Positions 6,801-13,590 of a stretch of 14,673 bases of DNA are shown here, one piece after another. The stretch's first letter is position 1. Each line of letters starts with the position of its first letter. The stretch comes from Desulfobacterales bacterium (GTDB taxonomy: Bacteria > Desulfobacterota > Desulfobacteria > Desulfobacterales > Desulfobacteraceae): NCBI GenBank assembly GCA_022361315.1, contig JAKSBB010000391.1, positions 1 through 14,673 on the forward strand, written 5' to 3'. The notes beneath the pieces are model-generated. The model worked only from the letters and a program-made list of their open reading frames with translations, did not search any database and was not told the DNA's origin. The position numbers and the translations under genes are program-made.

Positions 6801-7713
6801 TGAAGGCATTGACGGCTTCTGTGGCATCGGCGGTCTTTTTAAAATGTTTGAAGATTGGGTCAAAGAGTTCGGGATACAGCCCAAGCGAGGAATTTTCAAT
6901 CAGGCTGTAAACCGCCAGCCTCACCTTTTTCACCTCTTCGTCATCCAGAGTGTCTGCCAGGATATCCACAGGGATCTTTGCCCGCATCATGGCCAGGGCC
7001 TTAAGTCCTTTAACTCGCAGGGCAGGACTCATGGAGGCCACTTCCGTGGACATAATCAGATCCGGATGTCGAAGTTTGAACGGTATGTTGTTCAGGAAGG
7101 GGTCGGCATCCCGTTTGCGGTCGAAAAGTGAGGCATAAAAATCAATGACCGCGTCCCTTGAACGCATCTTCATGAGCAGGGCTTTGAACAAATCGGCAAA
7201 TTTCAGGCGAATGGACGGGGAGGCAGACAGATATTGATCCACCAGAACCAAACGGTCATACTCACCTAATCCCTGGATACATTTGCTGACCACATCCATG
7301 GTGAGCCGCCCCTGGTATAGCGCCTTAAAGGCAAAAAAGGCACCGCGATCCCCCAATCGAAGCAGGGTATTGAGCAACAGGCTCATATCCGCCACATGCA
7401 TATCGGCAGATATCAAATGATACAACCGGGCACAGACCCGGGTGGTCTCGGCAAGTCCCTCCCTGTATTCTTCTGAATCCACCGGGCTGTTCACCCCCTC
7501 TTTCAGGGTGCCGGTAATCTCTTCCAGGGCATTTTTTGCTGCGGTACGGGAATTAAAATTAAATGAGAACAGCCCTTCAAGTACGGGCAGTATCCCCAGG
7601 GACGGGGACATAAACCCTGCTTTTTTTATCAGTTCAGTCTGGGCATCGGTGTCAAGGGCGGCCCAATGGGCATCAAATGTATTTAGTTCGAATCCGGGGG
7701 TGGAGGCAGCCAT
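3847..7713 (-). CDS. class I adenylate cyclase (CyaA type) with helical N-terminal region and pentapeptide repeats
   Basis: The C-terminal half matches the class I (enterobacterial CyaA) catalytic region, which makes cAMP from ATP. MGSVGSLAQTTESDIDYWVC (760-779) is the nucleotidyltransferase GS...DxD signature, with Asp773 and Asp775. Further matches are KEEFYRTMIHVAGK (844-857), NEYFGASIWQMFKWLKSPFK (901-920), LNEWGW (1029-1034) and YMNSWGE (1247-1253). E. coli CyaA continues about 260 residues past the last motif; this protein stops about 36 residues after it, so most of the C-terminal regulatory portion is absent. Instead, some 650 residues precede the catalytic part. Residues 1-460 look alpha-helical and possibly HEAT-like (inference); about 470-620 is pentapeptide repeat. 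No signal peptide or membrane segment is seen, so it is probably cytoplasmic. The ATG at 7713 has a weak ribosome site. It is divergent from parE-parC. Cyclase class is confident; the role of the added domains is unknown. Confidence 0.9.
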   Translation of the reverse strand: MAASTPGFELNTFDAHWAALDTDAQTELIKKAGFMSPSLGILPVLEGLFSFNFNSRTAAKNALEEITGTLKEGVNSPVDSEEYREGLAETTRVCARLYHLISADMHVADMSLLLNTLLRLGDRGAFFAFKALYQGRLTMDVVSKCIQGLGEYDRLVLVDQYLSASPSIRLKFADLFKALLMKMRSRDAVIDFYASLFDRKRDADPFLNNIPFKLRHPDLIMSTEVASMSPALRVKGLKALAMMRAKIPVDILADTLDDEEVKKVRLAVYSLIENSSLGLYPELFDPIFKHFKKTADATEAVNAFKAMVVTGKIPINEVMSLVRQYNPEVLPNIHIEISELSRLSFFAIQDIALNKDQYLGENYDVNLACVFGMIKKRPERVVKILKAYDDRVDRSLKMDVSAFMEKTIRLLRKERENMEAPFKPIIRLLKTGDKGKKSFLKSMLKSPLEKKLEALRANTPEGTLDFYRDTLADEDFSGLRFNASQMLFTETVFQGCDLSRTRFERPQFRGAVFYNVDMEKAEFRSANFDNAVFINVNAVKTTFHRCSFQGARFFNTSFNRAALNDALFVDAEIAKCAFGHTDLNCAVFSGARISGVSFATAYLNLADFTGVRARFSRFPADARNQIKSEGIDYNAREHQLGFKDLPQIDKNVVSDINMLIFCEFIHYGEAKFLNQNKLSVLTAFDVFKPVQADFFQLLPILIHENLEIPDVEYMAVGTPCGISDYLPTLETLAVAEKYLGKGRVPFRRSVSPYIQGLFSMGSVGSLAQTTESDIDYWVCIDEHIMDREGLGLLRRKLTLLEKLAFDKFKVRVTFFIVDVLKARNNDFGGSSRESSGSAQARLLKEEFYRTMIHVAGKLPLWAVLPTTISINYYNLILERITKEEQSHRYIDLGDIHAIPVNEYFGASIWQMFKWLKSPFKSVIKMALLEKYINAYGRETLLCNQYKNEWMNSGTHLKPGQNDSYIILLNTLIDFYIKVGDERSVNLLLTCFFLKLEISKKAEIDNSVFGLRKILLERSLNEWGWSFKKVFEVGRFKIWPYAAIFRLSTTIERYMVSKFSALRKRFDSATGLMISENDRIVLERKVNTVFQDKKYKIKKLLLVSRGDRHFSRLHLKHIPLPNHPGKWELVHKISKQDQPAEEAIKRADTIEEIGAWMINNRLYTGKTYLGLLPNPTPVSHDDIEKLYRAMYDFLDPEVKKRVQFKTMRRQPTVTCLFVCLNFYAPKPTLKITDYTVVYMNSWGEMYLRTARPAKPLVNLETAKKTIRLGLSLEDFPEKTAFYFSRGMAR
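5884..6258 (-). repeat. pentapeptide-repeat block within the class I cyclase
   Basis: Residues 486-610 of the cyclase contain about 25 uninterrupted pentapeptides. A central Phe, Leu, Ile, Met or Ala recurs every five residues (488, 493, 498 and so on to 608), with small or polar residues two positions before it, for example FRGAVFYNVDMEKAEF. Two more units precede it at 476 and 481 with a shifted phase. Four pentapeptides make one turn of a right-handed quadrilateral beta helix, so this stretch could build roughly six coils. The repeat is at protein level; the DNA itself is not repetitive. Confidence 0.88.
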
Positions 7714-7743
7714 AGGTAATTTGCGTTTTCCCGTTTGTACATT

Positions 7744-7761
7744 TATACCTAAAGTGGTATA
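7744..7761. promoter_or_regulatory. palindrome TATACC-N6-GGTATA in the cyclase/parE divergent promoter region
   Basis: Perfect 6-bp arms (7744-7749 and 7756-7761) flank TAAAGT. On the plus strand the right arm lies inside a possible extended -10 (TGGTATATG, 7755-7763), with a poor -35 (TTGTAC, 7735-7740) at 17-nt spacing. On the minus strand the left arm lies in GGTATAAA, a possible -10. The symmetry may therefore reflect back-to-back -10 boxes as much as an operator. Confidence 0.4.
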
Positions 7762-7783
7762 TGGGTAGGTTCAAAAACCGTAC

Positions 7784-7796
7784 GTTAAGTCTTAAC
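7784..7796. promoter_or_regulatory. palindrome GTTAAG-T-CTTAAC, possible operator between the cyclase gene and parE
   Basis: A perfect 13-bp inverted repeat (6-bp arms, 1-bp centre) lies in the 109-bp region between the two divergent genes. On the minus strand it directly follows TGGTATATC (7799-7807), a possible extended -10 for the cyclase gene, and would cover that transcription start. It is too short to be a terminator and has no T-run. A regulator binding site is the likeliest reading, but nothing in the window identifies the regulator. Confidence 0.4.
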
Positions 7797-7822
7797 ATGA
7801 TATACCACAACAGAATAATTTT

Positions 7823-9805
7823 ATGAAATTATTTGAAGCCGAGGAAGAGAAAACCCGTTCAGAAAACGCCTATGATGCCCAGTCCATTGAAGTACTCAAG
7901 GGACTTGACCCGGTCAAGCGGCGTCCGGGCATGTACACGGATACGGCGAGCCCGGACCATCTGGCCTTTGAGGTCATCGACAACAGTGTTGATGAGGCCA
8001 TTGCCGGCCACGCCAAAAGCATAGACGTCACCCTGACCCGGGACAACCGGATTATTGTCTCGGATGACGGACGTGGTATGCCCGTGGACATTCACCCCAA
8101 AGAAGGCATATCCGGGGTGGAACTGATCATGACCAAACTTCATGCGGGTGCCAAATTTTCATCCAAGGATTATGCCTTTTCCGGCGGTCTCCACGGGGTG
8201 GGGGTTTCCGTGGTCAACGCACTTTCCGAAAGCCTGTCCATCACCATCAAGCGGAACGGACAGGTGTATACCATTTGCTTTGAGGACGGGGTCAAAACCT
8301 CAGATCTTGAAGTGACCGGCACCGTGGGGCAGAGAAACACCGGAACCACGGTGACCTTCAAACCCAACCCCAGCTATTTTGACGTAGATGTTTTTTCCAG
8401 GGAGGCCATCGAAACCGCCCTGAAATCAAAAGCCGTACTCTGCCGGGGATTGACCACCCGGTTTATCCATGAAGAGAGCGGGGAAAAACAAACCTGGTGC
8501 TACGACCATGGGCTGGACGACTACCTGAAAGAAAACCTCAGAGAAAAAAAATGCCTCTTCCCCGAGCCCTTCACCGGCGAGTGCCAGGGCGAAGATTTTG
8601 AGGCGGTCTGGGCCATCAACTGGGGGGAGGAAACCGGCGCAAGCCTTGAAGAAAGCTACGTAAACCTTATTCCCACCCGCTTGGGCGGCACCCATGTCAA
8701 CGGTTTCAGATCCGGTCTTCTGGAATCGGTCCGGGAATTCTGCAAGTTCAGAAATCTGCTGCCTAAAAATCTATATCTCACCCCGGAAGATATCTGGCAG
8801 AATGTGGGGTATGTGCTCTCCGTTAAACTTGTTGAAGCCCAGTTTTCCTCCCAGACCAAAGAACGGCTCTCCTCCCGCCACTGTGCCAATCTGGTCAACC
8901 TCCAGGTCCGAGACGCGTTCAGCCTCTGGCTCAACCAGAATGTTGCCCTTGGTGAAGCCCTGGCTGAACTGGCCATTGAAAACGCCAGGACCCGGGTAAA
9001 AAAGAGCAAAAAGGTCACCAAAAAACGGACGTCAAGCGGGGTCACCCTGCCGGCCAAGCTGTCGGACTGCACCAGTGACGACCAGAAAGAACGGGAACTC
9101 TTCTTTGTGGAGGGGGATTCTGCCGGCGGTTCCGCCAAGCAGGCCAGAGACAGACGGTTTCAGGCCATCATGCCCTTAAGGGGTAAGATCATGAATACCT
9201 GGGATGTGTCCTCGTCCGCCATTATGGACTCCAAGGAAATCAGGGATATCTCCCAGGTACTCGGCGTAGAACCCGGGGCAACGGATATTTCCAAGCTCAG
9301 GTACAACAAGCTTTGTATTCTTGCCGACGCAGACTCGGACGGTCTTCATATCGCCACCCTGATCTGCGCCCTCTTCCTGCGCCACTTTCCGGAGGTGGTC
9401 CGAAAAGGACATGTGTTTGTGGCCATGCCGCCCCTGTACCGGATCGACATGGGCAAAGAGGTGTTTTATGCCCTGGATGACGCCGAAAAAGAGGCCATCA
9501 TCAAACGGCTGAACCGGAGGAAAAGAACCGGAAAAATCAATATCCAGCGGTTCAAAGGCCTGGGGGAAATGAATCCGGCCCAACTCAAAGAAACCACCAT
9601 TGCCCGGGATTCCAGGCGACTGGTAAAACTCACCATAGAAGACACGGCACCCGACGAGACATCAATGGATCCTCCGAACCATACAGAGGACAATGAAACT
9701 CCCGATGTTTTTGAAATCATGGACATGCTCCTTGGGAAAAAGAGAGCCAAAGACAGAAAACGCTGGATTGAAACCAACGGCGTCATCAAAGAGCAACCCC
9801 TATGA
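7823..9805 (+). CDS. parE: DNA topoisomerase IV subunit B (ParE)
   Basis: ParE is the ATPase subunit of topoisomerase IV, which unlinks daughter chromosomes and relaxes supercoils. The 660-residue product follows E. coli ParE closely throughout. The GHKL ATPase shows RRPGMYTDT (33-41), [10 protein letters not shown] with Glu50 and Asn54, [12 protein letters not shown] (81-92) and [14 protein letters not shown] (121-134). QTKERLSS (344-351) carries the ATP-contacting lysine. The TOPRIM domain shows [15 protein letters not shown] (430-444) with Glu430 and [10 protein letters not shown] (502-511). [10 protein letters not shown] (576-585) follows. It lacks the long insert of proteobacterial GyrB, and the TDT after RPGMY is ParE-like. 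Between LTIE (603-606) and MDMLL (633-637) it is about 17 residues longer than E. coli ParE, and that stretch is acidic. The ATG at 7823 has almost no Shine-Dalgarno sequence, but no other in-frame start fits. Its stop overlaps parC by 4 bp. Confidence 0.95.
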   Translation: MKLFEAEEEKTRSENAYDAQSIEVLKGLDPVKRRPGMYTDTASPDHLAFEVIDNSVDEAIAGHAKSIDVTLTRDNRIIVSDDGRGMPVDIHPKEGISGVELIMTKLHAGAKFSSKDYAFSGGLHGVGVSVVNALSESLSITIKRNGQVYTICFEDGVKTSDLEVTGTVGQRNTGTTVTFKPNPSYFDVDVFSREAIETALKSKAVLCRGLTTRFIHEESGEKQTWCYDHGLDDYLKENLREKKCLFPEPFTGECQGEDFEAVWAINWGEETGASLEESYVNLIPTRLGGTHVNGFRSGLLESVREFCKFRNLLPKNLYLTPEDIWQNVGYVLSVKLVEAQFSSQTKERLSSRHCANLVNLQVRDAFSLWLNQNVALGEALAELAIENARTRVKKSKKVTKKRTSSGVTLPAKLSDCTSDDQKERELFFVEGDSAGGSAKQARDRRFQAIMPLRGKIMNTWDVSSSAIMDSKEIRDISQVLGVEPGATDISKLRYNKLCILADADSDGLHIATLICALFLRHFPEVVRKGHVFVAMPPLYRIDMGKEVFYALDDAEKEAIIKRLNRRKRTGKINIQRFKGLGEMNPAQLKETTIARDSRRLVKLTIEDTAPDETSMDPPNHTEDNETPDVFEIMDMLLGKKRAKDRKRWIETNGVIKEQPL

Positions 9806-12084
9806 CAGAATCTCTGACTTCCTCCATCGAAGAATATGAAACCCGGCCATTTCAGGACTTTGCCCAGGATGCCTATCTGAATTATTCCATGTACGTCATT
9901 CTGGACCGGGCCCTGCCCCATATCGGGGACGGCCTCAAGCCGGTGCAGCGCCGTATTGTCTACTCCATGAGCCAGTTGGGCCTGTCTTCCACGGCAAAAT
10001 ATAAGAAAAGCGCCAGAACCGTGGGTGATGTCCTGGGTAAATTTCATCCCCACGGCGATTCCGCATGCTACGAAGCCATGGTCCTCATGGCCCAGCCTTT
10101 TTCCCTGCGATACCCCCTGGTGGACGGTCAGGGCAACTGGGGTGATCCCAATGATCCCAAGTCTTTTGCCGCCATGCGGTACACTGAATCCAGGCTGTCG
10201 GCCTACGCCGCCATATTTTTACGGGAACTGGAACAGGGTACGGTTGACTGGATACCCAACTTTGACGGTACCCTTCAGGAACCCACGCTGTTACCCGCCA
10301 GACTCCCGAACCTGCTGCTCAATGGCACCACCGGCATCGCCGTGGGCATGGCCACCTCCATTCTTCCCCACAACTTGCGGGAAGTGGCAAAGGCCCTCAT
10401 CCATCTCATTGAAAACGAAGACGCCGATTTAAAACAGATTTGCAAGTTCATCAAGGGGCCGGATTTCCCCACCGAAGCAGAAATAATCACTCCGGCGGAA
10501 GACATTTTCAAAACCTATAAAACCGGTAAAGGCCGAATTAAGATGCGGGCCAGGTACGAGGTGGAAGACGGAGACCTTGTCTTCAACGCCCTGCCCTATC
10601 ATGCCTCGGCCGAAAAGATATTTGAACAGATTGCCTCACAGATGACGGCCAAAAAGCTGCCCATGGTCTCCGATATCCGGGACGAATCAGACCATGAGGA
10701 CCCCACCCGCCTCGTCATCATCCCCCGGTCCAACCGGGTGGACCTGAAGGCACTTGCAGACCACCTTTTTGCCACCACGGACCTGGAGAAATCTTATTCC
10801 GTCAACATGAACATGATCGGCCTTGACGGACGGCCCAAGGTGAAAAACCTGGTGGAGGTTCTGTCCGAATGGCTGGAATTCCGACGGGATACCATCCGCA
10901 AGAAGCTTGAATTCAGACTGGATAAAGTGCTCAACCGCCTGCACATCCTGGAAGGTTTCAAGATTGCCTATCTGAACATTGATGAGGTGATCAAAATCAT
11001 CCGGAACTCGGATGCCCCCAAAGACGACCTGATGGCCGCCTTCGATCTCACCGAAATCCAGGCAAAGGCCATCCTGGAGATTCGGCTGCGCCAGTTAGCC
11101 AAGCTGGAAGAGATCAAAATCCGGTCTGAAATGGACGAGTTGAACCAGGAAAGGGAATCCCTTGAAAAGGTGTTGAACTCTGCCGATGCATTTCGGGAGT
11201 TCATGATTGAAGAAATTAAGGATGACGCCAAAAAATACGGAGATAAACGCAGGTCCCCCATCAAAGAACGCAAGGAGGCCGAAGCCTTCTCCGTTACCGA
11301 TGTGCTGGATATCGAACCGGTTACGATCATTTTATCCGACAATGGCTGGATCCGGTCGGCAAAAGGACATGAGTTTATTCCGGAAAACGCAAAGTTCAGA
11401 TCCGGAGACGGACTGCTCTGCTATCTGCGCACCCGCAGCGACAAACCCATCGCCCTGATCGACAACACCGGCAGAAGTTACACCCTGTTCTCCCACACCC
11501 TGCCCTCGGCCCGGGGGAACGGCGAGCCGGTTACCGGCCATCTGACCATGGCACCGGACACCACCATCCGCCATATGCTCTCCGGTGAACCCGAGGATCT
11601 TTTTCTGGTGGGATCGGACCGGGGATACGGTTTTGTTATCACCTTTGAGGATTTCCTGACCAACTATAAGAACGGTAAGGCGGTGATTTCCCTGAAAGAT
11701 GACCAGCTGCCCCTGACCCCTGAACTGGTACCGGACATCACCTCTGACAATGTTCTGGCCATTACGAACAAAGGCAGGCTGCTGATCTTCGAATTAAGCC
11801 AACTGCCGCGGCTCAAAAAAGGCAAAGGCAATAAAATTATTCATATTCCCGCCCCGGCAAAAGACGAAAAAGACCCTGAAAAACTTAAGCTCCTAAAAAT
11901 ATTGCCATTAAATTCAAACCTTGTTATACATGCAGGCAAGCATTTCCTCAGGTTGAGCCCGGGAAACCAGTTGGACTATACCGGGATGCGCGGCCGCAGG
12001 GGCAAACTGCTCCCCCGCGGCTACCGGAATGTTGATACCATAGAGGTCATTCCGATCCAACCGGTTGATGACACAAATTCATGA
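9802..12084 (+). CDS. parC: DNA topoisomerase IV subunit A (ParC)
   Basis: ParC is the DNA cleavage-rejoining subunit that pairs with ParE. The 760-residue protein aligns with E. coli ParC (752) from end to end. [20 protein letters not shown] (35-54) leads the winged-helix region. [13 protein letters not shown] (82-94) is the quinolone-resistance region, with the usual Ser87 and Glu91, that is, no classical resistance substitution at these two positions. MRYTESRL holds the catalytic Tyr127. [37 protein letters not shown] and NMIGLDGRP are family landmarks. The coiled-coil region comes next, and then a C-terminal beta-propeller-like part with [10 protein letters not shown] and GMRGRRGKL. It starts with an ATGA overlap on parE and ends with an ATGA overlap on the transglycosylase gene, so translational coupling is likely on both sides. 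Confidence 0.96.
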   Translation: MTESLTSSIEEYETRPFQDFAQDAYLNYSMYVILDRALPHIGDGLKPVQRRIVYSMSQLGLSSTAKYKKSARTVGDVLGKFHPHGDSACYEAMVLMAQPFSLRYPLVDGQGNWGDPNDPKSFAAMRYTESRLSAYAAIFLRELEQGTVDWIPNFDGTLQEPTLLPARLPNLLLNGTTGIAVGMATSILPHNLREVAKALIHLIENEDADLKQICKFIKGPDFPTEAEIITPAEDIFKTYKTGKGRIKMRARYEVEDGDLVFNALPYHASAEKIFEQIASQMTAKKLPMVSDIRDESDHEDPTRLVIIPRSNRVDLKALADHLFATTDLEKSYSVNMNMIGLDGRPKVKNLVEVLSEWLEFRRDTIRKKLEFRLDKVLNRLHILEGFKIAYLNIDEVIKIIRNSDAPKDDLMAAFDLTEIQAKAILEIRLRQLAKLEEIKIRSEMDELNQERESLEKVLNSADAFREFMIEEIKDDAKKYGDKRRSPIKERKEAEAFSVTDVLDIEPVTIILSDNGWIRSAKGHEFIPENAKFRSGDGLLCYLRTRSDKPIALIDNTGRSYTLFSHTLPSARGNGEPVTGHLTMAPDTTIRHMLSGEPEDLFLVGSDRGYGFVITFEDFLTNYKNGKAVISLKDDQLPLTPELVPDITSDNVLAITNKGRLLIFELSQLPRLKKGKGNKIIHIPAPAKDEKDPEKLKLLKILPLNSNLVIHAGKHFLRLSPGNQLDYTGMRGRRGKLLPRGYRNVDTIEVIPIQPVDDTNS

Positions 12085-13463
12085 AAAAATTTTTTTCGAA
12101 AAACGGCATATTAATTCTGCTGCTGGCAGCCAATTTCGGACTTGTTGTCCTGACCATGCTCATCCACACCCAACGGCTGGGGAACGGTCTGAATACGGTT
12201 GAGCAGATCCGACAGACCGGTAAACTGCGGCTCATCACTGCCAATGCCATCAACACGTACTACTACTATGAGGGCAAACCCACCGGATTTGAATACGACC
12301 TGGCCCGTGAATTTGCCGATTATCTTGATGTTGAACTGGATATTGTTGAACCCGGTTGGAACAACCAATTCGCCTACCTGGAAGATAAAAAGGGCGACTT
12401 TATCGCCGCCGGTCTCGCCATCACAAGAGAGCGTTTGGAGCATGCGGATTTCTCCATTCCTTACATGACCATTCAGCAACGCATCGTCCACCACAACCTG
12501 GTGTTCGGCCCTAAGAATCTGGATGACATGGTTTTCCGGACCTTCCATGTCCGCAGGGGCACCTCCTATCATTCCCGCCTGGCTGAAATTGAGCAGGGCG
12601 GCATCGACCTGGAGTATGTCCTCCACAACAACACCCCCACCGAAGAACTTATTTCCATGGTCCATGACCGGAAGATCAAGTTCACCATTGCCGACTCCAA
12701 TATAGCGCTGCTCAACAAACGGTATTTCCCCGATATTCAGATCGGGATGCCGGTTCAGGAGCGCGAGAGCCTGGCCTGGGCGGTTCGGAAAGATGATGCG
12801 GAGATGCTCAAGGAAATCAACAAGTTCCTTCTATATGCCATTGAGAATGGGATTCTTCAGAAAATTACAGAAAAATATTACGATAATATCAGGGATTTCG
12901 GTGTATACGAGCTGAAAAAGTTCCACCAGCGTATTCAAACCCGTTTGCCCAAATACCAGGATGTGATCATGGAAGAATCTGCAAAGTACGGATTTGACTG
13001 GCGACTGGTGGCGGCAGTGGTCTATCAGGAATCCCACTTTAATCCCAAAGCAACCAGTTTTACCAATGTCCGCGGACTCATGCAGGTCACCAATGCCACG
13101 GCCAAGGAGATGGGGATAAAAGACAGGCTCAATCCCCAGGAAAGTGTCCGGGCCGGCATCAAATACCTTGACCTGATGCACCAGCGGTTCAACCACATTG
13201 AAGATGAATACCAGCGGCTGCTGTTTGCCCTGGCCAGTTATAATATCGGATACGGTCACGTGAAGGATGCCTTGAGAATCGCAAAGGAACAAGGCCTGGA
13301 TCCCCACACCTGGCAGACGTTGAAAACGACGCTGCCCCTGCTGTCAAAACCCGAATACTACAAAAAAACCAAGTACGGGTATGCCAGAGGCTGGGAGCCG
13401 GTTCATTACGTTGAGCGGATACTGACCTATTTCGATATATTGAAGCAAAAAACCTTATCCTGA
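12081..13463 (+). CDS. mltF: MltF-type lytic murein transglycosylase with solute-binding domain
   Basis: MltF enzymes cleave peptidoglycan glycan strands non-hydrolytically, leaving 1,6-anhydromuramyl ends. The 460-residue product has an N-terminal hydrophobic segment (about 9-28) that should be a signal anchor; there is no lipobox cysteine. A periplasmic binding-protein family 3 domain follows (about 45-270), with [25 protein letters not shown] ligand-pocket framing and [18 protein letters not shown] (111-128). The SLT catalytic domain runs from about 290 to 455: [10 protein letters not shown] with catalytic Glu317, [10 protein letters not shown] (332-341) and SYNIGYGHV (386-394). This two-domain order is that of E. 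coli MltF (YfhD). The ATG at 12081 overlaps the parC stop by 4 bp; no independent promoter is seen. The protein should act at the outer face of the inner membrane or in the periplasm. Pairing with topoisomerase IV genes is unusual. Confidence 0.92.
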   Translation: MKKFFSKNGILILLLAANFGLVVLTMLIHTQRLGNGLNTVEQIRQTGKLRLITANAINTYYYYEGKPTGFEYDLAREFADYLDVELDIVEPGWNNQFAYLEDKKGDFIAAGLAITRERLEHADFSIPYMTIQQRIVHHNLVFGPKNLDDMVFRTFHVRRGTSYHSRLAEIEQGGIDLEYVLHNNTPTEELISMVHDRKIKFTIADSNIALLNKRYFPDIQIGMPVQERESLAWAVRKDDAEMLKEINKFLLYAIENGILQKITEKYYDNIRDFGVYELKKFHQRIQTRLPKYQDVIMEESAKYGFDWRLVAAVVYQESHFNPKATSFTNVRGLMQVTNATAKEMGIKDRLNPQESVRAGIKYLDLMHQRFNHIEDEYQRLLFALASYNIGYGHVKDALRIAKEQGLDPHTWQTLKTTLPLLSKPEYYKKTKYGYARGWEPVHYVERILTYFDILKQKTLS

Positions 13464-13506
13464 ACCCGCAACCCAGCGGTATGACGGATGCCCATAAACC
13501 GGTCTG

Positions 13507-13554
13507 CCTGTGTTGAAAACCGTGCCCCAAGTGGCGCTCTACCCATCACACAGG
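13507..13554 (+). other. inverted repeat in the leader region of the RNase E/G gene
   Basis: CCTGTGT (13507-13513) and ACACAGG (13548-13554) are perfect 7-bp complements separated by 34 nt, with one further G-U pair outside. The 127-bp gap between mltF and the RNase gene (13464-13590) holds no gene and no terminator with a T-run. If transcribed, this would form a long-loop stem about 35 nt before the RNase start codon. Known RNase E leaders are structured and mediate self-control, but this is only a weak resemblance in kind. Confidence 0.3.
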
Positions 13555-13590
13555 TTTAGATCTTTACACTTTTTGGAAAAGAGAATCTGA

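Noticed and set aside
7823..9805. Assigning the first topoisomerase subunit as gyrase GyrB
   Set aside because: The RPGMYTDT signature, the closeness to E. coli ParE, the absence of the GyrB insert and the overlap with a ParC (not GyrA) gene favour topoisomerase IV.
12081..13463. Reading the mltF product as an amino-acid ABC transporter binding protein
   Set aside because: The N-terminal domain is of that family, but the C-terminal SLT domain with YQESHFNP and GLMQ shows a lytic transglycosylase, and no transporter genes are adjacent.
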